Below the pieces are notes generated by a model. The model was not told the origin of the DNA. It searched no databases and saw nothing but the letters and a program-made list of their open reading frames with translations. Positions 46,801 to 53,859 of a DNA stretch of 64,000 nucleotides are shown in pieces; position 1 is the first letter of the stretch; each line of letters starts with the position of its first letter. The stretch is from Pseudomonadota bacterium (GTDB lineage Bacteria > Pseudomonadota > Gammaproteobacteria > Steroidobacterales > Steroidobacteraceae), in NCBI GenBank assembly GCA_021826035.1, contig JAKBBE010000001.1, positions 1 to 64,000 of the forward strand. The letters run 5' to 3'. Both the position numbers and the translations under genes were made by a program.

Positions 46801-47658
46801 GCGAAAGCCGTGCACACCGCCGGTGAGCGCGAGCTGCGCGCGGATGCGCCCGAAGCGTCCGGTCCGGTGCCAGGCGCGCAGGTCGAGTCCACGGATACCG
46901 AGTTCGCTCTGCGTGCTCCAGCGACCGTGCTGCTCGCGCAGCGTCCCGTGCAGCGCCGCGGAAAATGGCGCGCTGAGGTGCGCCTGGATCGTCATGACCG
47001 CAATGTTCCCGTGCAACGCCAGGCGACCTTGCCAAGGCGGCTGGCGCGGCGGGCGCCACGTAAACGTGCCGCCCACGGTGAGCTGCAACGGCCGGGCCGC
47101 CCGCAGCGCCGCGGCGAGCCGGTACCTGGCCTGCCCCATGCGCAGCGCGAATCCCGTCACGTGCAGATCCCGATAGCCGATCTGCACCGCACCACGCAAC
47201 CCCGTGCCTTCGAGGTGTCGGCCGTTCTCCAAGATCAGCTGCACGGCGCCGACCTGCGCGTGCGTCACGCGGATTTTCAGGCCCCAGGGCAGAAACTTAG
47301 GGTGCACGACCGGCAGCGGCCGTACCGCTTTGACCCGGATGTACGCCGCGCCGATGCGTGTCTGCGGGCTGACCAGGGTGCGCCAGGAAAGCGCCGAGAG
47401 ATGCACCCGCGTATACACATCATCGAACCGCAGATAGACGTGCCGTTGATTGATGAGCACCCGCTCGGCGTGCACGCCCGTCGCGAGCGTGCCACTTACC
47501 TGCTCGATACGCACCTCTGCGGTGCCAAAGCGCGACGGCAGGTGCGCCACCACGAAACGCAGACCACCCTGGGTGTAGAACACGGCGTAGGCTGTCGCGG
47601 CGAGCAGCAACGCGGCCAGCCCGATCAGCGCTCCGACCCAGGTCAGAACTCGACGCAT
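43894..47658 (-). CDS. tamB: Translocation and assembly module protein TamB
   Basis: 1254-residue AsmA-like envelope protein forming a periplasmic bridge between the membranes, for autotransporter/outer-membrane assembly and phospholipid transport. One N-terminal membrane anchor (VLTWVGALIGLAALLLAATA), a very long beta-rich body, and the DUF490 C-terminal domain with the typical RYPDVTAGINVSGTLKQPQ and DLVFTVTK end. E. coli TamB has 1259 residues. It starts 13 bases after tamA. Confidence 0.95.
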   Translation of the reverse strand: MRRVLTWVGALIGLAALLLAATAYAVFYTQGGLRFVVAHLPSRFGTAEVRIEQVSGTLATGVHAERVLINQRHVYLRFDDVYTRVHLSALSWRTLVSPQTRIGAAYIRVKAVRPLPVVHPKFLPWGLKIRVTHAQVGAVQLILENGRHLEGTGLRGAVQIGYRDLHVTGFALRMGQARYRLAAALRAARPLQLTVGGTFTWRPPRQPPWQGRLALHGNIAVMTIQAHLSAPFSAALHGTLREQHGRWSTQSELGIRGLDLRAWHRTGRFGRIRAQLALTGGVHGFRLGGTVNPRGLRAGTFHVQLDGRYRAGVLSARRFVLAHPASGTVLSGAGHVHFGDGRPDLQLQGTWQRLRWPLNTAARVHSPRGTFTLTGRLPYALAARGLAQVGTAAPVPVTLGASLTTSGLAIEHATLHMLGGRIEARGMFGWVPLKRWSLHLIGIGIDPAQLRSALRGRLSFALSATGEGFGAAAPLHVRLERLSGQVRGQPASGSGAVSRDHGVWTFQRLRLDLGRTHLAAAGRLARHMHLRFALRGDLRLISRGDRGTLTARGSIDGSRRAPRVNAWLEGSDLHIGANSLAALRARIDFDPRPQHRSQIRVQLRELRSRYHLLRSLQFDLHGPAAALRATLEVNAPGLHAAALASGSFAQGVFAGEVTSFNVNGPQSLHLQLRAPAQLTLSRVRRALGALCLDGTPGALCTGATWTPGGWSAYVSASKLPLATLTAGMTPAVEYQGTLGASLELTGSAGSPVQGTLRMTLSNGVLSRRLVSGTVEHTSIGSGLLTAIAGPRTIHARASLTAGAIGTFQAVLNIRRGAADWRALPLTGSLQARTARLNLVSLYLPGVDAVSGVLLAHATVGGTIADPRLHGAVKIVDASADLYRTNLQMHRLSLTAQLVQSGLTFVGSAQVGKGTLQATGTMGWRGAAARGEVHLRGTDLRVVDLPEARIDASPQLDFRLIGHRIDATGKVLITHARIAPRNFRGAVRTSSDQVIVGAESSSVAHRYHVVSVITFDLGNDVDIQTMGLTGQLSGQITVRSGLGQGTTATGELFVRKGQYSAYARRLAIQTGRLFFRGGPLDNPGIEIRAVRRYPDVTAGINVSGTLKQPQVSFFSNPPLSQSQIMSLILSGGGGSLQALQTTTGVQSRQSTAANELLAQGGAILAQQLGSRIGLPDVSLQTDMNNQTSIVLGKYLSPRLYVSYGVGLTEQLSAVRLRYSIGRHWTIRLEAGQGKLVGQTKSGELGGADLVFTVTK

Positions 47659-47671
47659 CGTTCAACGTCCC

Positions 47672-49618
47672 TCATAGCCGTGGCGAGAAGTTGATGTACA
47701 GACGTGGGCTGCCCGGAGCGGACAGCGGCTCACCGACGTCGATGCCGAGCGTCATCACCGGCAGGCGCACGCGAAAACCGACGCCAGCACCGTACTGCAG
47801 CAGGTGCGGAATATGGAAGCTGTTGAACACGTTGCCATAGTCGAAGAACGCCGCGACGCCGAAGTTGTGCGGCAGATCGCGGTCGATCTCCACTGAGCCG
47901 CTGATCAGGTCCTTACCGCCCGCCTGCACAGGCTGCAGCGGACACAGCCGTGGGTTCGGCACATTCTGCGGAGCGGCCGCACCGCTGTAGCAGGTGTAGG
48001 TGACGTTGTTCAGCTGGTAGGCGCCCGTCGCGTAGAAGATCTGGGTCGGGGAGAGCGAGTTGTACTCAAAACCGCGTACGCTGCCCTCGCCGCCGGCGAA
48101 GAAGCGCAGCACCGGCGGCACATTGTCGAAATGCGACGCCGCTGTCGCGCCGAACTCATCGCGCAACAGCAAATGCCAGCCCGGAGCGAAGTTAAATACC
48201 CGCTCGAGCTGCACGCGCAGCTGCAGAAAATCCGCCCGCGAGCCGAGCGCGCCATGCGAGCCGCGCAGCTCGATCGACACTCCATGCTCGAAGATCGGTT
48301 CGCCGAAATAACCGCTCGGCACCGAGGTGATTTCGACGCCCGGCACGAGCATGTTACCCACCACGCTGGCAACGGCGCTCGGCGCCGCTACGCTCGCCCC
48401 AGGGAACTCGCACTGAGTCCCCGCCGTATTAAGCAGACCCCCGGGGCAGATCGCGCCGGTGACCGATCCGGTGGCGTGTATGGCATCGAGGAACCACACG
48501 GTCTGCCAGCGGCCCGTGACCCGCGTGAGGTGCGCCCCGAACGTTATGGTGCGCGAATCCACCGCCGCAAGCTGACGCTGCTCAACACTTGCGATGAAAG
48601 TCAGATTCTCGGTGGCAGGGTCGCCGATCGGGATGATGTAGCGGCTCTGCAGGCTGTACTTGGTCAGCTGCGCCGCCTCCAGATCGACGCTCATGCGGTC
48701 GCCCTCGCGATTCACTCGCCGATCCTGCCAGCTGACGATGCCGCGGGCGCCGGTGTCGGTGGCGTAGCCGGCGGCGAAGGAATAGACGTTGCGCCGGCTA
48801 GAATTGGCGCGGATATGCACCGGCACGATGTGCCGGGCTTTGTCGGGCGTGCCGGGCACCACCTCCAGATCGGAGAAGTAGCCGGTGTCATCGAGTACGA
48901 ATTGGGTGCGCAGCAACTGCGTCAGGTCGAACGGTTGCCCGTGCCGATAGCGCAGGTAGCGCCGGACCAGCGCGTCGGTGAGCGCGTGCTGCTCGATCTG
49001 CGTCGGACCGAATCGATAGCGCACCCCCGTGGCGAGCGTGAGAAAGACACTGGCACTGTGCGTACCGGGATCGACTTGGATCTGGTGGCGGGTGAGGCGC
49101 GCATCGAGGTACCCGTAGGTCGCGGCCGTTTGCAGCAGCTCGCCCTTGAGACGCTCGTAGGCCGCCTCGTCCAAGCGCTGCCCGTGCTGCAGCGGCACGT
49201 GCTCGGTGATGCGAGTGAAGCGCGGATCGGTCGCGCCCGCTCCGGTCACTTTCACGTCCACCACCTGCAGCAGCACCGGCGGGCCGGGATCGATCTGCAG
49301 GGCCACACGCCAGTGATCCGGGCGGGTGCGCCGGACGGTCATATGGACGGCGGGCTGGAAGTACCCATACGGCTCGAGCGCCGAGTCCACCTCGCTCTGC
49401 ACCCGGTTCTCGAGCCGCACGATGATCTCGCCGTCGAGGTGCTTGCTGTCCTTGTAGCGCTCGAAGCTGAGGTACGCGAGCACGTTGGCGCGCAGCTTGC
49501 CCTGTACGCCGTGGAGCGTCAGTGCGACCCCGGCATGCGCGACGACGGCAAGCGGCAACAGCAGCGCAAGCGGGATTCGCGCCCACCGCGCCCCGCGGAA
49601 CCGATTGCGACTCGCCAT
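47672..49618 (-). CDS. tamA: Translocation and assembly module protein TamA (Omp85 family)
   Basis: 648-residue outer-membrane protein. Signal peptide (ALLLPLAVVAHAGVALT), three POTRA domains (~30-270), and a C-terminal 16-stranded Omp85 barrel (~280-648) with the diagnostic loop RFFAGGEGSVRGFEYNSLSP (VRGF lid-lock motif) and a final strand ending YINFSPRL. Length exceeds E. coli TamA (577), the extra residues being in barrel loops with two cysteine pairs. Operon partner of tamB. Confidence 0.94.
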   Translation of the reverse strand: MASRNRFRGARWARIPLALLLPLAVVAHAGVALTLHGVQGKLRANVLAYLSFERYKDSKHLDGEIIVRLENRVQSEVDSALEPYGYFQPAVHMTVRRTRPDHWRVALQIDPGPPVLLQVVDVKVTGAGATDPRFTRITEHVPLQHGQRLDEAAYERLKGELLQTAATYGYLDARLTRHQIQVDPGTHSASVFLTLATGVRYRFGPTQIEQHALTDALVRRYLRYRHGQPFDLTQLLRTQFVLDDTGYFSDLEVVPGTPDKARHIVPVHIRANSSRRNVYSFAAGYATDTGARGIVSWQDRRVNREGDRMSVDLEAAQLTKYSLQSRYIIPIGDPATENLTFIASVEQRQLAAVDSRTITFGAHLTRVTGRWQTVWFLDAIHATGSVTGAICPGGLLNTAGTQCEFPGASVAAPSAVASVVGNMLVPGVEITSVPSGYFGEPIFEHGVSIELRGSHGALGSRADFLQLRVQLERVFNFAPGWHLLLRDEFGATAASHFDNVPPVLRFFAGGEGSVRGFEYNSLSPTQIFYATGAYQLNNVTYTCYSGAAAPQNVPNPRLCPLQPVQAGGKDLISGSVEIDRDLPHNFGVAAFFDYGNVFNSFHIPHLLQYGAGVGFRVRLPVMTLGIDVGEPLSAPGSPRLYINFSPRL

Positions 49619-49699
49619 CTAGCGTTGAGACTCCGACCAGCACGCCATAAACGCGTCATTGTAATCTGAGCTGACTGCGTTTCACGGTCACGGCTCCGC

Positions 49700-50470
49700 T
49701 CAGCACCACTCTTGCGCACCCAGGCGATAGTCACGCTGCGCGGCGGGCCGGCCGTGCCGATCGAAGCCGCGCTCACGCATCCACAGCGCTCCGTCCGCCT
49801 CGAGCAGCAGCACCGTGGAGCAGCGCGTCCCGAACTGCGGGTGCTCGACGAACGGCGCCGCCAGCGCCCGTTCCCGCGAGCCGCTCGGGTACTCGCACAG
49901 ACCGGCGGGGCGGCGGTCATCGAGCAGTGCCAGGAGTCCGGCCGGCGCATCGGCCGGCGTCGCTTCGACCAGCCACTGCTCGAAGGCGCGCCGCACCCGG
50001 GTGAGTTTGGGCCAGGGTGTATCGAGGCGGTGATTCGAGAGTCCGTAGATCCCCGGTGCCAAGCGCCGCTCGAACGGTGCGGTGCGGTTCGAGGCGTACC
50101 AGAGGGACTCGCCGTCGGCGAGCAGCAGGTTGAAGCCGCCATAGCGGTCGGCCTGCGGCTCAAGCGCGCGCAGGTAGTCCGCGGGGCTGCGCGCCTGAAG
50201 CAGGTAGCCCGGAATCAGTGCCCCGCGCGAGGGCGCACCGGGCGCTGCACCCGGCTGCTCCCGATAGTTGGTGAGCACCCCGAAGCGGCGGCGCCGATCG
50301 ATGCCGAGCCAAGTGCCGCCGGCGCGCAGATCCCGGCCCGCGAGCACGTCGCTCGCATCGGCCCAGGGCGCGAGCGCTGCAGCAGGGCGGTCATGATATT
50401 CGTCGCGGTTGGCCACGACGATCAAGCGATACTGCGGATGGACGTCCCACGCCAGGACCAGCAGGCACAC
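49700..50470 (-). CDS. NRDE family protein (TANGO2-like)
   Basis: 256-residue protein of the NRDE/TANGO2 family, cytoplasmic Ntn-like fold. The name-giving motif is LIVVANRDEYHDRPAAALAPW at residues 15-35, with an N-terminal Cys (MCLLVLAWD) that fits the Ntn-hydrolase position, and GGTWLGIDRRRRFGVLTNYR. Recent work links eukaryotic and bacterial members to haem trafficking, but the function is not settled. The start is GTG 50470, sharing one base with the nudC stop, so it is coupled to nudC. Confidence 0.85.
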   Translation of the reverse strand: MCLLVLAWDVHPQYRLIVVANRDEYHDRPAAALAPWADASDVLAGRDLRAGGTWLGIDRRRRFGVLTNYREQPGAAPGAPSRGALIPGYLLQARSPADYLRALEPQADRYGGFNLLLADGESLWYASNRTAPFERRLAPGIYGLSNHRLDTPWPKLTRVRRAFEQWLVEATPADAPAGLLALLDDRRPAGLCEYPSGSRERALAAPFVEHPQFGTRCSTVLLLEADGALWMRERGFDRHGRPAAQRDYRLGAQEWC

Positions 50471-51369
50471 TAGGGCTGCGCTCCGAGCCAGGCCTCGATC
50501 AACCGTCGGGATATGGAGTGCAGCGGCGGCAATGTGATTGCGCCGCTGCGCACCTCGGCGCGGGAGAACCAGCGCGCATCCTCGAGTTCCCGCCCCACGT
50601 GGACTGCGCCCGGGGCACCGACAGCCTGGAAGCCCAGCATCAGCGATGCGGGGAACGGCCAGGGCTGCGAGGAGTCGTACCGACAGCCGAGCACGTGAAT
50701 GCCGGTCTCCTCCATCACCTCGCGCCGCACGGCGTCCTCGAGGCTCTCACCCGGCTCGACGAAGCCGGCAATAGTGGAGTAGCGACCGATCGGCCAACTC
50801 GATTGGCGCCCGAGCAGCGCCTGCTCTGCGTCGGTCACGAGCACGATGATCGCCGGATCGATGCGCGGAAAGTATTCCTCGGCGCACGCCGGATCGGCAC
50901 AGACCAGGCTGTGGCCGGCACGGGCCGGCACCGTCGGTCCGCCGCATACGCCGCAATAACGCCGGCGGGTCCGCCAGAGCGCGAGCGCGCGGGCATAGGC
51001 AAGCAGGCCCGCCTCCTCGGCATCGAGCTGCGGGGAGAGCGGGCGCAGCTCCTCGAACGCGCTGCCCTCGGGCAACTCAGCGTCCGGCCATTCAGGCGCG
51101 AGCGACAGCAGCACGCAGCGACGTTCACGAAACCAGCCGAGCAACACGAAGCGCTCCGCTTCAGCCGCCGCGACCGCCGGGTGGCGGCTCGAGACGAAGG
51201 CGACATGCGGCTGTGGCGCAGCGTGCACCAGCTGACGCGTGCCACGCGCGAGCAGGAACTGGCAGTGCGGATCGGCCAGTGCGCGCTCCAGCCAGTCGGT
51301 CTCCTCGCGCACCTCGGTGCGGCGGTCGATGTAGGTACCGGCAAAGAAATTCGGGCCAACGGAATTCAT
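50470..51369 (-). CDS. nudC: NAD+ diphosphatase NudC (Nudix hydrolase)
   Basis: 299-residue enzyme hydrolysing NADH/NAD+ and removing NAD caps from RNA. Zinc ribbon CGVCGG ... CADPAC in the middle, then the Nudix box GFVEPGESLEDAVRREVMEE and the NudC-specific SQPWPFPASLMLGF (QPWPFPxS). ATG 51369 was chosen for family length; a longer frame is open upstream (to 51486) but overlaps the divergent context without similarity. Coupled to the NRDE gene downstream. Confidence 0.94.
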   Translation of the reverse strand: MNSVGPNFFAGTYIDRRTEVREETDWLERALADPHCQFLLARGTRQLVHAAPQPHVAFVSSRHPAVAAAEAERFVLLGWFRERRCVLLSLAPEWPDAELPEGSAFEELRPLSPQLDAEEAGLLAYARALALWRTRRRYCGVCGGPTVPARAGHSLVCADPACAEEYFPRIDPAIIVLVTDAEQALLGRQSSWPIGRYSTIAGFVEPGESLEDAVRREVMEETGIHVLGCRYDSSQPWPFPASLMLGFQAVGAPGAVHVGRELEDARWFSRAEVRSGAITLPPLHSISRRLIEAWLGAQP

Positions 51370-51386
51370 GGCTAAGGCGCGACGCA

Positions 51387-51953
51387 TCAGGCTCCGCGCG
51401 GGGTACGGGCTCCTTTGGGGGGAAGACAATGATCGCACCAGCGGCGGCGAATCGGAAAGCGCTCCAGGACCATCATGCCGTGACACTTCGCGCAGCGGCG
51501 CACCGTCAGCTGCTCACCCCCGCGTAGACACTCGGCCAGGAATACGGCGTGCTCGAAGGAGATCGCCGGCACCGGCACCAGGGCGCAGTAGTAATCGTAG
51601 ATGTCGCAGAGCAGCGTTCCGACCCGCAGCCCCGCGGCTGCGGGTCGGGCCCGTCGTACGGCGGGCTCCTCGCGAGCCAAGCCACAGGCGCAGTACGCAG
51701 CGGCGAGCAGCGAGGCCTCCAGGCGCACCCGCGCCGAGCGGGTGAAAAATCCGACCTGCTGCGGTGACTTACCGCGATGGCGCGGCAATTCGCGCGCGCC
51801 GCCGCAATACCGCTGCCAGAGCTTGCGGATGCGGTGGTCGGTGAGTCCGGTGAAGGTGCGGATGGTGCGGGTACGTGCCTCGTAGCGCACGAAACGCAGC
51901 GCCAGGTGGAAGTTCTCAAGCTCCCCCTCGTAGCGATCCTCAACGATACGCAT
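51387..51953 (-). CDS. FlhC-like transcriptional regulator
   Basis: 188-residue protein with the overall plan of FlhC: an N-terminal helical DNA-binding part (RTFTGLTDHRIRKLWQRYCG) and a C-terminal four-cysteine zinc site (RCAKCHG ... RRWCDHC), with an intermediate ISFEHAVFLAECL. There is no flhD next to it and no flagellar gene in the window, so it is an orphan. ATG 51953 has AAGGAAG eight bases upstream; the frame is open to 52004. It precedes nudC by 17 bases and may be co-transcribed with it. The link to FlhC is by pattern, not by strong identity. Confidence 0.6.
   Translation of the reverse strand: MRIVEDRYEGELENFHLALRFVRYEARTRTIRTFTGLTDHRIRKLWQRYCGGARELPRHRGKSPQQVGFFTRSARVRLEASLLAAAYCACGLAREEPAVRRARPAAAGLRVGTLLCDIYDYYCALVPVPAISFEHAVFLAECLRGGEQLTVRRCAKCHGMMVLERFPIRRRWCDHCLPPKGARTPRGA
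51619..51648. repeat. Perfect 13-bp inverted repeat within the FlhC-like gene
   Basis: Arms CCGACCCGCAGCC (51619-51631) and GGCTGCGGGTCGG (51636-51648) around CCGC. It lies inside the coding region, where it encodes RARPAAAGLRVG, a loop-like segment between the two halves of the protein. Possible REP-like insertion or mRNA structure. Confidence 0.7.
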
Positions 51954-52140
51954 GGCGCTTCCTTCTCGGTCGAACCGTGCCGCGCATTCCCCCCAGAACG
52001 CCATTGTCGGCCTTTGAGCGCCGGGCGCAATGGCGCGAATCTGCGAAAATTAATGCAAATGCGGGGGTGCAGCCGGCCACGGCGGCGCTACCATCGGTGC
52101 GGGGACGAGGGTCATACGAAGGTCACACGGAGGATGCGTG

Positions 52141-52806
52141 ATGTCTGACCACGAATGGGATGCTCGCGACGGACACGGTCCATGGGTTGCGGGACCGCCA
52201 CGGGAAGTGATCGAGGCACTGCCCGAACTGAACGAATTCTGCTTCCAGGTGCTCGCCGAGCAAGCGCGGACGGGCAGCCCGCACCGCGCCGCGCAGCAGC
52301 TCGCCGAGGGGTGGCTTGCGCTCGATGCATCGGCCCGGCGGCGCGCAGCCGCGTACCCTTACCTGCTATTCGATGTGGGTTTCGCCGATCCACATCGCTG
52401 GCAGAACCTTGACCTTGCGCGCCAGGTCAATGATCCGCTGCCGGAATCAGCCTATGAGCGCGTGTTCACCGTGGCGCAGGCGGTTTCGGCGACGGAACTG
52501 GTGTTCGTCTATGCCTGGTCACTCGCTCGCCGCCACGCCGTCCAGGCGCGGCTGGTGCTCGGCATGCACCCGCTGTGCGCCGAGTGGATCGCAGCACGCA
52601 GCGTGCTCGGCGCTCATCAGCTGGGCCGGCGCCTGTGGACGTGGCTGCGCCCGCGCTGGCTGAACACCCCGGAACTCTGGGGCGAACTGCTGCAGGGCGC
52701 CGCCGAGGGCGGCGCGGCGCACCAGCGCGCGCGCGTGCAGGGAATGCGGCTGTTGGCTGCGGAAACCGCGGCCGCCATCCGCCACAGCGGGCACGACGCG
52801 CTCTAA
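52141..52806 (+). CDS. Hypothetical protein
   Basis: I do not recognise this 221-residue protein. It is soluble, mostly helical, with no signal peptide or membrane segment. Features: an acidic/His-rich start (MSDHEWDARDGHGPW), a PPREVIEALPELNEFCFQVL helix, many Trp and Arg residues in the second half (RRLWTWLRPRWLNTPELWG). ATG 52141 is well supported by GGAGG seven bases upstream. It is divergent from the FlhC-like gene (187 bases between starts) and followed by a strong hairpin, so it is a single-gene transcript. Confidence 0.75.
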   Translation: MSDHEWDARDGHGPWVAGPPREVIEALPELNEFCFQVLAEQARTGSPHRAAQQLAEGWLALDASARRRAAAYPYLLFDVGFADPHRWQNLDLARQVNDPLPESAYERVFTVAQAVSATELVFVYAWSLARRHAVQARLVLGMHPLCAEWIAARSVLGAHQLGRRLWTWLRPRWLNTPELWGELLQGAAEGGAAHQRARVQGMRLLAAETAAAIRHSGHDAL

Positions 52807-52819
52807 GAGCACGAGGAGC

Positions 52820-52851
52820 CCCCCTGGCGGCCCTGCGGGGCCGCCAGGGGG
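52820..52851. terminator. Hairpin between convergent genes
   Basis: Perfect 14-bp arms CCCCCTGGCGGCCC (52820-52833) and GGGCCGCCAGGGGG (52838-52851), loop TGCG. It lies between the ends of the hypothetical gene and the isoaspartyl peptidase gene. There is no T-run, but its strength and place suggest a bidirectional terminator. Confidence 0.6.
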
Positions 52852-52876
52852 CATTGAGGGGCGAGCGGCCGCCGGG

Positions 52877-53797
52877 TCAGCGCGTGGCCGCGCCACTGGC
52901 CACGACGCGCAGTCCCTTCGAGTCGCGCGCGGCGCGAAACATTCCCTCGGTGGTGAAGTCGAGGCAGATATGCCCCTCACCATCTACCGCGATGATGCCA
53001 CCGGTACCGCCGAGGTCACGCAACCGCTCGTGCAGGGTTTCGCGCACGGCCGCGGTAAGGCCGACTCCCCGGTATTCCACCGAAGCGGCGATATGGTGGG
53101 CGGCGACCAGGCGCATGAAATACTCCCCGTGTCCCGTGGCGGATACCGCGCATACGCCGTCCTTCGCATAGGTACCCGCGCCGATGATGGGCGAGTCGCC
53201 GACCCGACCGGGCCGCTTGTTGGCCATGCCGCCGGTCGACGTGGCTGCCGCGAGATGGCCAGCCGCATCGCGCGCAACGGCGCCGACGGTGCCCTGCGGT
53301 GAGGGCATCAACTCCGAAACGGTGCGTCCGCTGCGCAGGTGCTCAAGTTCCTCGTGACGCTCGGCGGTGCGGAAATAGGCGTTCGGCACAAGCTCGAACC
53401 CCTCCTCGAGGGCGAACTCCTCAGCGCCCGCACCGACCAGCAGCACGTGACGGGATTTTTCCATGACGCGCCGCGCCAGCTCGATCGGGTTCTTCACGTG
53501 CCGCACCGTGGCGACCGCCCCGGCGCGCAGCGTGTGTCCATCCATCAGCGCCGCGTCGAGTTCCGCGCCGCCCTCGCGGGTGAGCGCCGCGCCGCGGGCC
53601 GAGTTGAACAGCGGATCGTCCTCGAGAACGCGCACCGCCGCCGTTACCGCATCGAGGCTCGAGCCGCCCCGCTCGAGCACCGCGTAGCCGCAATCGAGTG
53701 CCGCGGCGAGCCCATCGTGATAAAGCCGCTGCCGTTCGATCGATAGTCCCTGCGCCGGCAGTGCGCCAGCGCCCCCATGAATCGCAATCGCATACAT
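52877..53797 (-). CDS. iaaA: Isoaspartyl peptidase / type 2 L-asparaginase
   Basis: 306-residue N-terminal-nucleophile hydrolase that cleaves iso-Asp dipeptides and L-asparagine after self-processing. Start MYAIAIHGGAGALPAQG; the nucleophile Thr is in SPQGTVGAVARDAAGHLAAA, followed by TSTGGMANKRPGRVGDSPI and the substrate-binding SATGHGEYFMR, all typical. ATG 53797 gives the family length. It is divergent from the pyruvate carboxylase gene, 62 bases between starts. Confidence 0.94.
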   Translation of the reverse strand: MYAIAIHGGAGALPAQGLSIERQRLYHDGLAAALDCGYAVLERGGSSLDAVTAAVRVLEDDPLFNSARGAALTREGGAELDAALMDGHTLRAGAVATVRHVKNPIELARRVMEKSRHVLLVGAGAEEFALEEGFELVPNAYFRTAERHEELEHLRSGRTVSELMPSPQGTVGAVARDAAGHLAAATSTGGMANKRPGRVGDSPIIGAGTYAKDGVCAVSATGHGEYFMRLVAAHHIAASVEYRGVGLTAAVRETLHERLRDLGGTGGIIAVDGEGHICLDFTTEGMFRAARDSKGLRVVASGAATR

Positions 53798-53859
53798 ATA
53801 GAACGAGTACCCCGCGCGCGCGGCGCCTGCAGCCGTTATGATCGGCCTGGATTTTACCG

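Noticed and set aside
52820..52851. GC-rich 14-bp inverted repeat considered as an insertion-sequence end
   Set aside because: It has a four-base loop and lies between convergent genes, which fits a transcription terminator; no transposase or target duplication is seen.
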